Of a stretch of DNA of 43,357 nt, positions 15,839-22,597 are shown one piece after another. Each line of letters starts with the position of its first letter. Positions within the stretch are counted from its first letter, which is position 1. The position numbers were made by a program, and so were the translations under genes. Origin of the DNA: a virus; the IMG/VR virus record IMGVR_UViG_3300047443_000159, positions 1 through 43,357 of that record; one strand, 5' to 3'. Under the pieces are notes generated by a model. It was not told the DNA's origin. It was given only the letters and a program-made list of their open reading frames with translations, and did no database searches.

Positions 15839-15885
15839 CTAGAAGAGGCTATAGAAAACTCTAGCTCCCTCTAGGGCGACTCTAG
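15839..15885. promoter_or_regulatory. CTCTAG repeat cluster beyond the integrase
   Basis: CTCTAG occurs at 15859, 15869 and 15880, that is, at 10- and 11-base steps, with related CCTAGA (15838-15843) and CTATAG (15849) upstream. The 22-base stretch 15853-15874 matches the minus strand of 18639-18660 at 21 of 22 positions. It therefore appears to be bound by the same protein as the repressor/Cro intergenic sites. Confidence 0.7.
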
Positions 15886-16004
15886 GAACTCGCCTGGTCA
15901 GAGCGTCCGGATTCCTGGGTATCGCTGCTGGCAGCCGCGTTGACCTGCTCCTCCGCCGGCTGCTCAAAGTCGATCTTGCGGAACTGCTTGTTCATGTTCT
16001 TCAT
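15882..16004 (-). CDS. 40-residue ORF translationally coupled to the integrase
   Basis: The ATG shares one base with the integrase stop (TGATG). The peptide begins MKNMNKQFRKIDFEQPAEEQ and ends acidic/Ser-rich (SGRSDQASS). About four fifths of codons end in G or C, like the neighbours, which favours a real gene. A basic start and acidic, Gln-rich middle give no family. Position suggests a helper of integration or excision. The stop lies inside the CTCTAG cluster. A second ATG three codons in is an alternative start. Confidence 0.5.
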   Translation of the reverse strand: MKNMNKQFRKIDFEQPAEEQVNAAASSDTQESGRSDQASS

Positions 16005-17371
16005 CAGGACTCTTCGAAGATCGGAACCCTGCTGAACTGCTGCGATGGTATCAACCGCTGATCATCTGGGAGAGGAATGGGAAAAGGCGGCGTCCACCAC
16101 GGCCCAGAAGCCCAGAAATCGACCCACCGCTCTTGCAGATAATCGACGATACGCCGCTCCATCGCCGGCGTGACGTAGCTGTACGTGCCCTCGACACCCG
16201 GCAGCTCGTGCCCCATGCGACCCTCGATCGCGACGCGCGGGATATTGCCCGGCTCGTCCAGGACCTCCTTGTGCCAGTGCCGCAGCCGGTAGATGTCGTG
16301 ACCGTCCATGGCCTCGACCGGGAGGAGCATCGGCCGCTCATAACCGCGGCGTGCACTCCGCTCCGGCGAGCCGTCCCGGATGGGCCGCCAGTAGTCCCGG
16401 GCGAACTGGGTGGACAGCAACGACCGGCCCGTCAGAGAGGTGAACACCCACGGCGAATCGTGGGACGCCAGCAGGGCCGTGTGCATCTCGTGCAGGAACG
16501 GAGGGATCGCGAGCGTCCGGTAGCTGTCGTACTTGGGGGGCGCGAGCACCGGCCCGCCGCCGACGCGGTACAGCTGATGCTGCACCCGCAGCGCGGGCAT
16601 CGCCGCATACCGCTCCAACGCCTCCTCGCGGCGCTCACGGTCCGGGTCGGTGGCCGGCCAGTTCGGCGACGCGTACCCGCGCTGGAGGCCGCGCGTCTCG
16701 CCCGGCGGCCGCATCCCGGTGAAGGCAATCGTCCAGATGTACGTCCAGCCCGTGAAGCCCCAGACGTGGTACGCGTTGGTGGCGAGGTGGTGCACGACCT
16801 CCATCGGCATGGCGCGCTTCTTCACCCGCCGCGTCTTCTTCTTGTACCTGCCGCGCCGGCGGTGCTCGATGATCGGGGACTCGGGCCGCATCTTGTACTT
16901 GAGGACGGCGTCCTCCATGAGCATGCGGAACAAGCCGAGGATCTGGGAAGGGTAGGTGCCCTTGTACTTGGCTTTGACCTGCTTCTTCCAGGCGTCGTAT
17001 TCCAGCGCGGTAATGGCGCCGACAGGCCGCATCTCCCAGTAGGGGACGATGACGGCGTTGAGGATGGACCGGTAAGTCTTTATCGAGTTCGGCAGCAGCT
17101 CGTCAGCGGTCTCGAACCATTCCCAACAGTACTTCCCCATAAGGGTGTTGGCGTCGACGCGGCGTATGGCCTTGCCGTGGCGCCGGTCGTGCTCACGGTC
17201 GAGGCCGAAGTTATAGGCCTCTTCCTCGTCCTCGAAGGGAATGCCGGGCTCGGGGCCGCTGGCGCTCTCGTATTTCTTCTTGTTCGTCTTGTTGCCTTCG
17301 GCATCGAGTATGTACTCGCCGCCCCACCATTTGACGCGGATACTGCCTCCGCGCCGTTCTATGTATGGCAT
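16004..17371 (-). CDS. int: Tyrosine recombinase (phage integrase)
   Basis: 455 residues. The N-terminal part (about 1-75) is an arm-type binding region with a basic beta hairpin (GGSIRVKWWGGEY); residues 80-170 are the core-binding helices; the rest is catalytic. Visible residues are Arg221 in FTGMRPPGE, Lys280 in APPKYDSYRTL, Arg364 in YRLRHWHKEV, His388 in EGRMGHELPG and Tyr397 in GTYSYVTP. The first His of the HxxR box is replaced by Tyr361, a change tolerated in some families. It joins attP to a host attB for lysogeny. ATG 17371 has GAGGG upstream on its strand. A 15-bp hairpin precedes it and a 40-codon ORF is coupled behind it. Confidence 0.92.
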   Translation of the reverse strand: MPYIERRGGSIRVKWWGGEYILDAEGNKTNKKKYESASGPEPGIPFEDEEEAYNFGLDREHDRRHGKAIRRVDANTLMGKYCWEWFETADELLPNSIKTYRSILNAVIVPYWEMRPVGAITALEYDAWKKQVKAKYKGTYPSQILGLFRMLMEDAVLKYKMRPESPIIEHRRRGRYKKKTRRVKKRAMPMEVVHHLATNAYHVWGFTGWTYIWTIAFTGMRPPGETRGLQRGYASPNWPATDPDRERREEALERYAAMPALRVQHQLYRVGGGPVLAPPKYDSYRTLAIPPFLHEMHTALLASHDSPWVFTSLTGRSLLSTQFARDYWRPIRDGSPERSARRGYERPMLLPVEAMDGHDIYRLRHWHKEVLDEPGNIPRVAIEGRMGHELPGVEGTYSYVTPAMERRIVDYLQERWVDFWASGPWWTPPFPIPLPDDQRLIPSQQFSRVPIFEES

Positions 17372-17393
17372 CTGCCATCCCTCGGAGTCATTT

Positions 17394-17431
17394 GGGGCAG
17401 AGCGACAGTTACTTTGCTGTCGCTCTGCCCC
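17394..17431. terminator. Perfect 15-bp hairpin upstream of the integrase
   Basis: GGGGCAGAGCGACAG (17394-17408) pairs fully with CTGTCGCTCTGCCCC (17417-17431) over an 8-base loop, ending 23 bases before the integrase start. It would terminate messages from the minus-strand gene at 17476-17874 and so insulate or attenuate int. A DNA-level role as an integrase or excisionase site is possible. Confidence 0.65.
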
Positions 17432-17475
17432 ACGGTGAGTTGCCGCTGCTCCGAGCTAACACGGCCTGCCTGCCG

Positions 17476-17874
17476 TCAACTGGCGATACTCAGGCGTACC
17501 CATGTTGCTGCCCGGGGTGCAATGGCGTGCTCGAACGCGGCTGCGGCCGGGGCTGTGATGACGTCCGCCGCGAAGATGTAATACACCTCGTCCTCTGTGT
17601 CGTTGAGGAGTATTTTGGCGCCATCTGGCAGGTCTGTGCGGCGCAGCACCCGAAAGGTGACAGGGTGCCACTCCACGGCGGGCTCGCTCGTCCGTTCTGC
17701 CCATCGCTGAGCCTGTGCGGTGAAAATCTTTTCAATACCGGGAATGCAGGACTTGTCAAAATCATCCGGATGAAACCGGATGACGACGTCCGTGATCCCC
17801 TCCTTGTCGTAAACGTCTTCGATACCCACCTGGCCTCGCGGCATAGTGCGGGTGCGTAGGACATGGACGCGCAT
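17476..17874 (-). CDS. Unknown protein in the immunity region
   Basis: 132 residues from ATG 17874, chosen because GGGGGGA lies six bases upstream; the frame is open to 17937. The chain mixes strands and helices (MRVHVLRTRTMPRG, DVVIRFHPDDFDKSC, KILLNDTEDEVYYIFAADVI), with no signal peptide or clear membrane segment, so it is likely a cytosolic beta-rich protein. It lies between repressor and integrase and may be expressed in the lysogen. A role in superinfection exclusion is only a guess from position. Codon use is slightly less GC-biased than in the late genes. Confidence 0.7.
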   Translation of the reverse strand: MRVHVLRTRTMPRGQVGIEDVYDKEGITDVVIRFHPDDFDKSCIPGIEKIFTAQAQRWAERTSEPAVEWHPVTFRVLRRTDLPDGAKILLNDTEDEVYYIFAADVITAPAAAAFEHAIAPRAATWVRLSIAS

Positions 17875-17984
17875 GGGTGGTCCCCCCATTGCTCCGAGCG
17901 GCTGGCCCCCCTCGCTGGTTCGGACATGCAAGCACACTTTTCGGCCACTTGTGGAGAGGTTGTGAGCATCTGACGAGGCGTTTG

Positions 17985-18533
17985 TTACGGAGTGTTCGAA
18001 TCTGGTGACTCATCCGCAGAGTCCGCGATGCGCCGCACCTCGCGCTCCGTACGCCTGATGAGCTGCATGTATTGCTTGATCTGCTCAGGTGTGGCGTCGG
18101 ATGGAACCTTGATCAGCGTGAGTAGCTGTGCATCCGATCCACCTCCCTCCAGGTCATACACTCCACTGTCCAAAATCTGCCCCTCGCGCAGCTCCTCGCG
18201 GATCCGCCTCGGCAGGTCCTCCCAGCGGTTGTCATCCGTCGACGACTCGGCCGTCTCCACGGTGACGACGCCACCGTCAACGAGCGGCAGGCCCGTAGCG
18301 CCGTCAAGCACAGCCTGGCAGGCGCCGGCAGTCAGACCGAAGGCTCTTTCGACCTTGCCGTAGGTCTCCGCCTGGACCCGCAGGCCGTCTTCGACCCGCA
18401 TGTAGGTCATGAGGGCGAAGCCGGCCTCCTTGCGGGCCTTGTCCTTGCTCCAGCCCAGCGCGACGCGGCGCTGCGTCACGAGGGCGCCGAGGTGTCGCAA
18501 GCGCCTGGTGAGGCGGTCTCCGGTGGGGGCCAT
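17985..18533 (-). CDS. XRE-family phage repressor
   Basis: 182 residues from ATG 18533 (an upstream TTG at 18572 is less likely and overlaps operator DNA). Residues about 6-75 form an HTH domain (RRLRHLGALVTQRRVALGWS, then KARKEAGFALMTYMRVEDG and YGKVERAFGLTAGACQAVLD). The C-terminal half has an acidic link, then a helix PEQIKQYMQLIRRTEREVRR that may dimerise. It is divergent to the Cro-like gene at 18718 with three CTCTAG-type sites between, the classic immunity layout. It probably represses early genes and itself. No protease-type cleavage domain is evident, so induction may be indirect. Confidence 0.8.
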   Translation of the reverse strand: MAPTGDRLTRRLRHLGALVTQRRVALGWSKDKARKEAGFALMTYMRVEDGLRVQAETYGKVERAFGLTAGACQAVLDGATGLPLVDGGVVTVETAESSTDDNRWEDLPRRIREELREGQILDSGVYDLEGGGSDAQLLTLIKVPSDATPEQIKQYMQLIRRTEREVRRIADSADESPDSNTP

Positions 18534-18574
18534 GTCGACATCATCGCAGCAACGGCCAGCCACAGCTAGCAACG

Positions 18575-18696
18575 CCTAGAAACCTCTAGCAACGCGACCC
18601 GATCGCGCCCACGTCACACCTTAGGAGACCTTCAGTTTCTAGAGGAAGCTAGAGTTTTCTGTATGTTACTGCTCAGTCCCTCTAGAAACCTCTAGA
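18575..18696. promoter_or_regulatory. Immunity operators: CTCTAG-type direct repeats
   Basis: Three sites: 18575-18589 (CCTAGAAACCTCTAG), 18636-18660 on the minus strand (CTCTAGCTTCCTCTAG plus flanks) and 18680-18696 (CTCTAGAAACCTCTAGA). The half-site CTCTAG repeats at a 10-base step in each of the two better sites, and CTAGAAACCTCTAG is identical in the first and third. They lie between the repressor start and the Cro-like start, so both promoters would be covered. Confidence 0.75.
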
Positions 18697-18717
18697 TCTG
18701 ACTGTTAGTTTTCAGGC

Positions 18718-18975
18718 ATGCACAGACCCCCAACCACCTTCGAGGTGGACGGGGCGGCTATCCGCGAACTCCGCATGTCACGGGGCGAGGACATCGCTGC
18801 CCTCGCCGCCCGCGCCGGCATCAGCCGCAGCTACCTCTCGCTGCTGGAGACCGGCAGACGGCGCCACATGCGACCCCCCAAGTACACGGCGCTCCGCACC
18901 GCCATGGGCATCGAGCCCGACGACGAACAGCTCCTCGCCCCCACCGAGGACTCAGATCCCGAAGAGGTGACATGA
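18718..18975 (+). CDS. Cro-like XRE HTH protein, first early gene
   Basis: 85 residues. Residues 12-70 are an HTH (AIRELRMSRGEDIAALAARA, then ISRSYLSLLETGRRRHMRPP, then KYTALRTAMGIEPDDEQ). The acidic tail is short. No good ribosome site precedes ATG 18718, so the message may be leaderless. The nearest operator ends 22 bases upstream. It probably opposes the repressor and opens the lytic operon. The end overlaps the next gene as ATGA. Confidence 0.8.
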   Translation: MHRPPTTFEVDGAAIRELRMSRGEDIAALAARAGISRSYLSLLETGRRRHMRPPKYTALRTAMGIEPDDEQLLAPTEDSDPEEVT

Positions 18976-19280
18976 CTCCCGCGAAGGCTCCCCCCGCCCC
19001 CGTGCTGGAGCACTTCCACACCGTCTCCGAAGCCGCCATACGCCTGGGCCTCCGAAAGAAGGGCGACCCGGGCAAGAAGGGCGAGAAGTGGCTCCGCGAC
19101 GGAGCCAACCGCCCGGAGGACGGCAGCAAGGGCCCCCGCTTCCCCCACCACCGCCTGGCCGGACAGCTGCTGTTCAGCGATTCCGACCTCGCTGAGATCG
19201 CCGAGCTGAACCGCAACGCGCCGCAGGGCCGCACTCGGCACCCGCGAGGCCGCAGGCCGCGCGCCGCGTCCTCGCGCTGA
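18972..19280 (+). CDS. Excisionase-like or HTH DNA-binding protein
   Basis: 102 residues, ATGA-coupled to the Cro-like gene. The start HFHTVSEAAIRLGLRKKG resembles the winged-helix/MerR-like opening of excisionases (helix choosing, then a wing with GQLLFSDSDLAEIAEL). The insertion of GDPGKKGEKWLRDGAN lengthens the wing. The C-terminus is Arg-rich. Place at the head of the early operon next to the immunity switch is usual for a recombination directionality factor acting with Int, but a simple regulator is also possible. Confidence 0.65.
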   Translation: MTPAKAPPAPVLEHFHTVSEAAIRLGLRKKGDPGKKGEKWLRDGANRPEDGSKGPRFPHHRLAGQLLFSDSDLAEIAELNRNAPQGRTRHPRGRRPRAASSR

Positions 19281-19363
19281 CCCCCACACGAATCGGGGCC
19301 GCCCGGACGGCCAGGTCCAAGCAGCCCCTCGGCAAACCTCACCCATCTACAAGGAGGCTCACC

Positions 19364-19702
19364 GTGAGCACCCAGATTACCGAGCAGCACGAGCGCCTGA
19401 TGGCCGCGCTGTCCGCCGCCGAGCATCTCGTCTCGCTGGCCCCCGTCGCCCCGTATACCGTCGACATCACCCACCACAGCACCTTCCCCGCCGGGACGCT
19501 CGGTGTGGAGCTGCACTTCCATCACGCTCCGGCAAGCCTCACCGCGTTCGCGGACACGATGGGCGTCGAGGTCGTCAAATCGCCGCAGGAGTTCGGCGGG
19601 GCTGGCTTCATCGAGACCACGGTGTCGGGGGACCTAGACGGTGTGCCGTTCCGGGCGTGGACGCGCATCGCGGCTGTGGCTGTTGTCGAGGTGGCGGCGT
19701 GA
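19364..19702 (+). CDS. Unknown early protein
   Basis: 112 residues, GTG start with strong AAGGAGG upstream. Helical N-terminus (LMAALSAAEHLVSLAP), then strands with a His-rich phrase (VELHFHHAPASLTAFADTM) and a beta C-terminus (IAAVAVVEVAA). No known motif. It begins the coupled chain 19364-22893; the end overlaps the next GTG. Confidence 0.65.
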   Translation: MSTQITEQHERLMAALSAAEHLVSLAPVAPYTVDITHHSTFPAGTLGVELHFHHAPASLTAFADTMGVEVVKSPQEFGGAGFIETTVSGDLDGVPFRAWTRIAAVAVVEVAA

Positions 19703-20274
19703 CGGGCTCGTCCCCGGCCCCGACGGATATCGAGCGGGCCGCGATCAAGGAGGGGTACCGCGCGCTGATCCGCGCGAAGTCCCCGACGTCGCACCTGGTG
19801 GAGCTGGTGGTGTTCGGGCTCAGCAAGGTCGGGATGCTGGCGTCGCCGGAGACGGCGGCCGTCGCGGCGGTCCAGCGGCGGGTGGGCTACGAGGCAGCCA
19901 TCGAGGTCATGCGCAGCGAGAAGCTGCCGATGTCCGTCGGCTTGCTGGAAGCCCAGCTGGAGCTGGACAAGCTCGACGGGCTGACGCCCTCGGAGGTCAC
20001 GGTCTACCGCGCCTCGCACGACTCGATCGTCTTCGGCCTCTACACCACGGCGCAGGCGGCCCGCGAGCACTGCGAGGCCTACGCCCGCCGCGAGCACGTC
20101 GGCCCCAGCGAGCTGAAGCTCTGGTGGCGCGAAGACGAGGACACCGTCAACCAGCCCGAGGAGGGCGAGGCCGAACTCATCGAGAGCACGGCCCCCGGCT
20201 ACGCCCGCCCGACCGGCTACGTCGTGACGCCGCTGACCGTCGCCTCCGCGTACGACCCGGAGGTGGACGAGTAA
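19699..20274 (+). CDS. Unknown early protein
   Basis: 191 residues, GTG at 19699 overlapping the previous stop by four bases. The N-terminal 60 residues are helical (IERAAIKEGYRALIRAKSPT), a middle part has AIEVMRSEKLPMSVGLLEAQ, and the C-terminus is acidic (WWREDEDTVNQPEEGEAEL). It is followed by a TAATG junction with the topoisomerase-like gene, so the two may be made in equal amounts. No family recognised. Confidence 0.65.
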   Translation: MTGSSPAPTDIERAAIKEGYRALIRAKSPTSHLVELVVFGLSKVGMLASPETAAVAAVQRRVGYEAAIEVMRSEKLPMSVGLLEAQLELDKLDGLTPSEVTVYRASHDSIVFGLYTTAQAAREHCEAYARREHVGPSELKLWWREDEDTVNQPEEGEAELIESTAPGYARPTGYVVTPLTVASAYDPEVDE

Positions 20275-21188
20275 TGGCCCTCATCACCTACGTTCCGAAG
20301 AAGTTCAGCGCGGCCAGCCTGGACCTGATCGCGACCGCCGCCAGCATCTGCCGCTCGTACGCCGAGCAGGGCTACGACCTCACGCTGCGCCAGCTGTACT
20401 ACCAGTTCGTCGCACGCGGCTACCTGGCGAACAAGCAGACCGAGTACAAGCGCCTGGGGAGCATCGTCAACGACGCGCGCCTGGCCGGCCTGCTCGACTG
20501 GAACTACATCGTCGACCGCACCCGGAGCCTGCGCGGCCTGTCCCACTGGGACGACCCGGAGTCCATCATCCGGTCCGTCGCGTACGGCTACCGCACCGAG
20601 CGTTGGTCCACCCAGCCCTACCGCGTCGAAGTGTGGATCGAGAAAGACGCCCTGGTCGGTGTGATCACCGGGGTCTGCCAGCGCAACGACGTCGACTACT
20701 TCTCCTGCCGTGGCTACACCTCCCAGTCCGAACTGTGGGGCGCCGCCCAGCGGCTGAGCCGGTACGAACGCAAGGGCCAGAAGCCGATCATCATCCACCT
20801 CGGCGACCACGACCCGTCTGGCGTCGACATGACCCGGGACATCCAGGAGCGCCTGGAGCTGTTCGGCGCGGACGTCGACGTCCGCCGTGTCGCGCTGAAC
20901 ATGGACCAGGTCGAGGAGCACCGGCCACCGCCCAATCCCGCCAAGCTCACCGACTCCCGCGCGGTCGGCTACATCAGCCGGTACGGGCAGAGCAGTTGGG
21001 AGCTGGACGCCCTTGAGCCGTCCATGCTCGACCAGCTCATCGAGGACCAGATCTGGGCCTACCGCGACGTCGACCTGTGGGACGAGGCCACCACCGCTAT
21101 GGAGCGCGAGCGCTCCCTGCTCGAAGCGGTCTCGGCCCGCTGGGACGACGTGGCGCGGCTCGTCGCCGAGGACGGTGAGCGTCCGTGA
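20274..21188 (+). CDS. Orphan topoisomerase VI A / Spo11-like protein (Toprim)
   Basis: 304 residues, ATG in a TAATG junction. Residues 36-80 look like the winged-helix 5Y-CAP domain of Topo VI A/Spo11: LTLRQLYYQF with candidate catalytic Tyr42 or Tyr43, followed by TEYKRLGSIVNDARLAGLL. Residues 117-185 are a Toprim fold with Glu123 in VEVWIEKDAL and Asp178/Asp180 in IIIHLGDHDPSG, the metal site. About 300 residues is at the short end of Topo VI A. No B subunit (GHKL ATPase) is encoded in this genome. It matches orphan A-type proteins described in mobile elements as Mini-A. It might nick or cut DNA for replication or recombination. Confidence 0.8.
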   Translation: MALITYVPKKFSAASLDLIATAASICRSYAEQGYDLTLRQLYYQFVARGYLANKQTEYKRLGSIVNDARLAGLLDWNYIVDRTRSLRGLSHWDDPESIIRSVAYGYRTERWSTQPYRVEVWIEKDALVGVITGVCQRNDVDYFSCRGYTSQSELWGAAQRLSRYERKGQKPIIIHLGDHDPSGVDMTRDIQERLELFGADVDVRRVALNMDQVEEHRPPPNPAKLTDSRAVGYISRYGQSSWELDALEPSMLDQLIEDQIWAYRDVDLWDEATTAMERERSLLEAVSARWDDVARLVAEDGERP

Positions 21189-21418
21189 CCGGCACCGAGT
21201 CCGCGTACACCGTCATCGCCGCCGTCGCGGTCGCCGTGATGGCGGTGCTCCTGGTCGAGCTGGTCGGCACGCCGCCGCTCCCCAACCCGCTGCCCGCGCT
21301 GCTCGGCCTGCTCGCCACGGCCGCCACCTCCGTGTGGGCGTTCGGGCGGGCCGGGCGGATGGCACGCCACGTCACCCACGCCCGCAGCCACCGCAAGATC
21401 ACTGGGGGAAACCGATGA
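21185..21418 (+). CDS. Small two-helix membrane protein
   Basis: 77 residues, GTG start in a GTGA overlap. Two hydrophobic helices (residues 6-27 and 36-53) with a Pro-rich turn between (GTPPLPNPLPALLG) and a basic cytosolic tail (RMARHVTHARSHRKITGGNR). No function assigned. Coupled on both sides in the early operon. Confidence 0.65.
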   Translation: MTGTESAYTVIAAVAVAVMAVLLVELVGTPPLPNPLPALLGLLATAATSVWAFGRAGRMARHVTHARSHRKITGGNR

Positions 21419-21777
21419 ACGGACCGGAGCACTACCGCGAGGCCGAGCAGCTGCTCACGCAGGCTGCCCGCAACTTTCTGCGCGACGGAGAACCCGGCAG
21501 CGCACTGGCTGCGGCACAGGTGCACGCGCTGCTCGCGCAGGTCGCCCTCGCCGCCATCTCCATGCCACTCGAAGGACAGGACGACTCGCCGAGCCTCTCG
21601 CAGGAGGACTACGACGAGTGGCTGGTCGCCATCGAACTGGAGGGACAGCAGGGCACCGAGCAGCTGACCTGCTCCCAGTGCCCCCGCGAGGTGAGGCCGG
21701 GCCGGACGTACTGCTCGACCATCTGCCGGAACCTCGACGACCGCCGCCCGGACACCGACAGCGAGGTGGCCGAATGA
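21415..21777 (+). CDS. Small early protein with C-terminal zinc finger
   Basis: 120 residues, ATGA-coupled. A helical N-terminus (residues 4-50, TPR-like look, YREAEQLLTQAARNFLRDGE) is followed by an acidic link and a four-Cys finger, CSQCPREVRPGRTYCSTIC, near residue 92. The finger type is found in small nucleic-acid-binding or adaptor proteins. Function unknown. Confidence 0.65.
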   Translation: MNGPEHYREAEQLLTQAARNFLRDGEPGSALAAAQVHALLAQVALAAISMPLEGQDDSPSLSQEDYDEWLVAIELEGQQGTEQLTCSQCPREVRPGRTYCSTICRNLDDRRPDTDSEVAE

Positions 21778-21974
21778 TGCCCCGCCCGCCGTACTGCGAC
21801 GGCGACAGCTGCGACTACGACGAGCAGGGCTGGCAGCACGAACCCGGCTGCTCGATCAATGACGTTCTCGGCGACGACGAGGACGTGGTGTGGGACGTCG
21901 CGCTGGAGGACGGCGTCGCCCGCCGCCAGCTGCCCGCGAGCGTCCCCGCCCAGACGGATCGGAGGGCCGCATGA
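21774..21974 (+). CDS. Small acidic Cys-containing protein
   Basis: 66 residues starting MM at 21774 in an ATGA overlap. It has YCDGDSCDYDEQGWQHEPGC, a possible metal site, then a very acidic stretch (VLGDDEDVVWDVALEDG). Unknown. Part of a run of coupled Cys-rich small genes. Confidence 0.6.
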   Translation: MMPRPPYCDGDSCDYDEQGWQHEPGCSINDVLGDDEDVVWDVALEDGVARRQLPASVPAQTDRRAA

Positions 21975-22597
21975 GCGCCGCCGACCACCTGCGTGACGCC
22001 ATCGCCGAGGGCTGCACCCGAGGCGACGAGCACGACCACATCGGCGACTACCGCGACGAGGTGCTGCGCGAGACGGCCGCCGAAATCCACCGCGTCGGCA
22101 CGGCGAAGGGCTGGTCTGTATGGGCCGCGCCCTTCATCAACCCCGACATCGAGTTCGTGGACGCCGGGATGCCGTCGACCGAGACCATCGTCGCCGAGCT
22201 ACGGCGCCTGGACCGCGCCGAGGTGCTGCGCGAGGCCGCCAACGTCGTGCGATCCATGGACACCGATCCTTCCACCCAGGCGGCGGCCGACCTGCTGCGC
22301 CGCATGGCCGACGAGGCCGGGAAGGACACCCGCAAGGGCGAGTCCACCCAGCTCGCCGGGCAGCAGCTCGCAGGCGCCGTCCTCGACGACGTCACCGACA
22401 GCGAGCCCAACCAGCCCCCGCACTGCGCCCGCTGCCACCAGCACTTCGACCCCACCGACACCCGATTCGACGGACACGCCCAGTACAGCGACACGCCGTT
22501 CTGCCGCCAGTGCGTCGACCGCTGCCACGAATCCGGCGACGCCTTCCACCAGTGCGCCGTATGCCGCACACCCGCCGAGGGCGGTGGCGCCCGATGA
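21971..22597 (+). CDS. Early protein with C-terminal zinc ribbon
   Basis: 208 residues, ATGA-coupled. The first 130 residues are mostly helical (DEVLRETAAEIHRVGTAKGW, RAEVLREAANVVRSMD). The C-terminus holds a treble-clef-like set of cysteines and histidines: HCARCHQHFDP, FCRQCVDRCHESG and HQCAVCRTP. It probably binds zinc and perhaps nucleic acid or protein. No family name can be given. Confidence 0.65.
   Translation: MSAADHLRDAIAEGCTRGDEHDHIGDYRDEVLRETAAEIHRVGTAKGWSVWAAPFINPDIEFVDAGMPSTETIVAELRRLDRAEVLREAANVVRSMDTDPSTQAAADLLRRMADEAGKDTRKGESTQLAGQQLAGAVLDDVTDSEPNQPPHCARCHQHFDPTDTRFDGHAQYSDTPFCRQCVDRCHESGDAFHQCAVCRTPAEGGGAR

Larger units (their letters stand above)
15386..15881. other. Control region with little or no coding sequence
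   Basis: About 500 bases without a certain gene. It holds a 16-base palindrome (15420-15435), a LexA-like box (15567-15582), a possible 38-codon ORF (15591-15707), a perfect 13-bp hairpin (15709-15740), a 9-bp inverted repeat (15781-15817) and the CTCTAG repeat cluster (15839-15885). The phage attachment site may also lie here or near 17372-17475, as both flank the integrase, but I could not identify a core. Confidence 0.7.

Noticed and set aside
15674-15874. 66-codon plus-strand frame
   Set aside because: It spans the perfect hairpin and the CTCTAG cluster, and its sequence is explained by these signals.
17994-18002. GTTCGAATC, a tRNA T-loop-like string near the repressor gene
   Set aside because: The flanks do not pair as a T-stem and no acceptor follows; it lies within the C-terminal codons of the repressor.
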